Shown piece after piece: positions 41,501-43,147 of a DNA stretch of 43,147 bases. Position 1 is the stretch's first letter, and each line of letters begins with the position of its first letter. Source of the stretch: Clostridia bacterium. GTDB taxonomy: Bacteria; Bacillota; Clostridia; Oscillospirales; Acutalibacteraceae. The translations under genes were made by a program, and so were the position numbers. The stretch spans positions 1-43,147 of the forward strand of contig JAFQRF010000020.1 of assembly GCA_017410195.1 (NCBI GenBank). Direction: 5' to 3'. The notes under the pieces are model-generated. The model searched no databases. It saw nothing but the letters and a program-made list of their open reading frames with translations, and was not told the origin of the DNA.

Positions 41501-43147
41501 TTAGTTTTTCTCAACTCCGAGAGTTACCTTTTCGCCGTTGATATCCCAATCCTTGGTGTATGAGCCGCCTGCGGATGCGATGATATCGGTTGCAAGAACA
41601 TCGTGCTTGATATCACCTGCGTTTGAAGCAAAGATTGCTTCAATCTTTTCGTTGCCGCTGACGAAAATCTTAATGGTGTCCATAACCTCAAAGCCTGCAT
41701 CCTTACGCATGGTCTGAATCTTCGAGATAAGCTCTCTCACGAAGCCTTCTTCGATAAGCTCAGGAGTGAGGTTGGTGTCGAGAACAACGGTAACGCCGTT
41801 GCCGCTTTCTGCGTGGTAGCCTTCCTTCTGAACGGTTTCGATGAGAAGGTCTTCAGCTGCGAGCGAAATCTCGGCGTCGCCTGCAGTGAAGGTGATTGCG
41901 CCCTTTTCGTCAAGCTCTTTCTTTGCAGCCGAGCCGTCAAGAGAAGCGAGCTTTTCTCTGATTGCTCCGAGAAGCTTGCCGTACTTGGGTCCGAGCGTTT
42001 TGAGCTGGGGCTTGAAGCTGTATGAAACATAGCCCGATGAATCGGTAACAAATTCAAGCTCCTTAACGTTGAGTTCATCCTCGATGATTTCACAGCAGTC
42101 TTTGTCGAGTGTCTTTGCAGCAGTAACGAAAATCTTGCCGAGGGGCTGTCTGTTCTTGATATTTGCGGTGTTTCTTGCTGCACGTCCGAGAACAACGATA
42201 TTGAGAACTTCGTCCATCGATGCTTCAAGTTCTTTGTTAACAAGCTTTTCATCCGATACGGGATAATCGCAAAGGTGAACGCTGATGGGGGCATTCTTGT
42301 CAACGTTGCATACAAGATTGCGGTAAATATCTTCTGCCATGAAGGGAATCATGGGAGCAGCGAGCTTGATAACGGTAACAAGAGCGGTATAAAGAGTCAT
42401 GTAAGCATTAATCTTATCCTGCTCGAGTCCCTGCGCCCAGAAACGCTCTCTGCCGCGGCGGACATACCAGTTACTCATATCATCAACGAAGCTCTGGAGA
42501 GCCTTTGCAGCTTCGGGGATAGCATAATTATCAAGATAGTTGTCAACGGTGTTGATAAGAGTGTTGAGCTTTGAAAGAAGCCACTTATCCATAACGGAAA
42601 GCTTGTCATACTCAAGAGAATGCTCTGCGGGGTTGAATTTATCGATGTTAGCATAAAGAACATAGAAAGCATAGGTATTCCAGAGTGTACCCATAAACTT
42701 TCTCTTGCCTTCAACAACAGCGTTGTCGTGGAAGCGGTTGGGAAGCCAGGGTGCGGAGTTGGTGTAGAAATACCAACGGATAGCGTCTGCGCCATGCTTT
42801 GCGAGTGCATCGAACGGGTCAACGGCATTGCCCTTGGATTTTGACATCTTCTGACCGTTTTCGTCCTGAACAAGACCAAGAACGATAACGTTCTTATAGG
42901 GGGACTTGTCAAAGAGAAGGGTCGAGATAGCCATGAGCGAATAGAACCAGCCTCTTGTCTGGTCAACAGCCTCGGAGATGAACTCTGCGGGGAACTGCTG
43001 CTCAAAGAGGTCTTTATTCTCAAACGGATAGTGATGCTGTGCGAAGGGCATTGCGCCCGAATCGTACCAGCAGTCGATAACTTCGGGAACTCTCTTCATT
43101 TCGCCACCGCACTTTTCGCACTTGATTGTTACATCGTCGATAAACGG
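41501..43147 (-). CDS. ileS: Isoleucyl-tRNA synthetase (3' part)
   Basis: The last 548 codons of IleRS run off the right edge; the start is outside. The reading frame is open to the last base, beyond the first internal ATG at 43099. Visible: the CEKCGGE zinc-like pair, CWYDSGAMPFAQ, QTRGWFYSL, the class I signature KMSKSKGN, and the anticodon-binding region (WYVRRGRERFW). The end lacks the C-terminal zinc finger of the E. coli type and carries a long C-terminal domain with the late VREL-KIQTMRK pattern, which suggests the type 2 IleRS common in Clostridia. That form is often less sensitive to mupirocin, but this cannot be judged here. Confidence 0.95.
   Translation of the reverse strand, partial: PFIDDVTIKCEKCGGEMKRVPEVIDCWYDSGAMPFAQHHYPFENKDLFEQQFPAEFISEAVDQTRGWFYSLMAISTLLFDKSPYKNVIVLGLVQDENGQKMSKSKGNAVDPFDALAKHGADAIRWYFYTNSAPWLPNRFHDNAVVEGKRKFMGTLWNTYAFYVLYANIDKFNPAEHSLEYDKLSVMDKWLLSKLNTLINTVDNYLDNYAIPEAAKALQSFVDDMSNWYVRRGRERFWAQGLEQDKINAYMTLYTALVTVIKLAAPMIPFMAEDIYRNLVCNVDKNAPISVHLCDYPVSDEKLVNKELEASMDEVLNIVVLGRAARNTANIKNRQPLGKIFVTAAKTLDKDCCEIIEDELNVKELEFVTDSSGYVSYSFKPQLKTLGPKYGKLLGAIREKLASLDGSAAKKELDEKGAITFTAGDAEISLAAEDLLIETVQKEGYHAESGNGVTVVLDTNLTPELIEEGFVRELISKIQTMRKDAGFEVMDTIKIFVSGNEKIEAIFASNAGDIKHDVLATDIIASAGGSYTKDWDINGEKVTLGVEKN

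Overview
The window looks like the chromosome of an anaerobic, spore-forming Gram-positive bacterium of the class Clostridia, probably a gut Oscillospirales/Ruminococcaceae-like lineage. The evidence is a small acid-soluble spore protein at the left edge, Firmicutes-type gene orders (lon-engB, rplU-prp-rpmA, phoH-ybeY-dgkA-era-yqzL-recO), Prp together with an N-terminally extended L27, strong sigma-A promoters, GGAGG-type ribosome binding sites and a Gram-positive LexA box. The exact species cannot be read from the sequence. Most of the window is dense housekeeping DNA. I see no prophage, insertion sequence or CRISPR array.

Layout. 1-10.6 kb (+): spore protein end, then lon-engB-lysA-ymfF-ymfH-lgt-folD-pspC, then rplU-prp-rpmA behind a probable L21 leader. 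10.6-15.4 kb (-): uvrB-uvrA under a LexA-box promoter. 15.6-17.4 kb (+): rfbA-rfbC and a DUF378 membrane protein. 17.5-18.4 kb: an Xre-type regulator facing a zinc-ribbon/TM2 membrane protein, with a palindromic operator candidate between them. 18.5-21.9 kb (-): DUF1858-trmK-nif3-rqcH; rqcH carries an in-frame TGA at codon 352. 22.1-31.2 kb (+): phoH-ybeY-dgkA-era-yqzL-recO, then a GPH-type sugar symporter, a DUF3267 zinc protease, a YibE/F protein, a class II aldolase and an IolC kinase. 31.3-37.4 kb (+): tRNA-Arg(CCG), an unusual interleaved inverted-repeat region, a CapA-like protein, a SulP transporter, a PI-PLC-C1 phosphodiesterase and an orphan B12-binding radical SAM protein. 37.4-38.2 kb (-): SGNH hydrolase. 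38.4-41.4 kb (+): an NSS-type symporter and an exported metallophosphoesterase. 41.5 kb to the end (-): the 3' part of ileS.

How genes fit together. Proteostasis and translation dominate: Lon, EngB, Era, YbeY, L21/L27/Prp, TrmK, RqcH, IleRS and the EF-P-modification-associated YmfF/YmfH pair. UvrA and UvrB form the excision repair damage-recognition pair. RfbA and RfbC are two of the four dTDP-rhamnose steps. The aldolase and IolC match the last two steps of inositol degradation but stand without the earlier enzymes.

Most worth a second look: (1) the region after tRNA-Arg, where two inverted repeats interleave in an A-B-A'-B' order up to the capA ribosome binding site; (2) degenerate tracts with an exact 7-nt period in four intergenic spacers, each with a different motif; (3) the single in-frame TGA in an otherwise full-length rqcH; (4) a terminator-like hairpin starting about at +1 of the SulP transcript; (5) the orphan B12-radical SAM gene with a consensus promoter.
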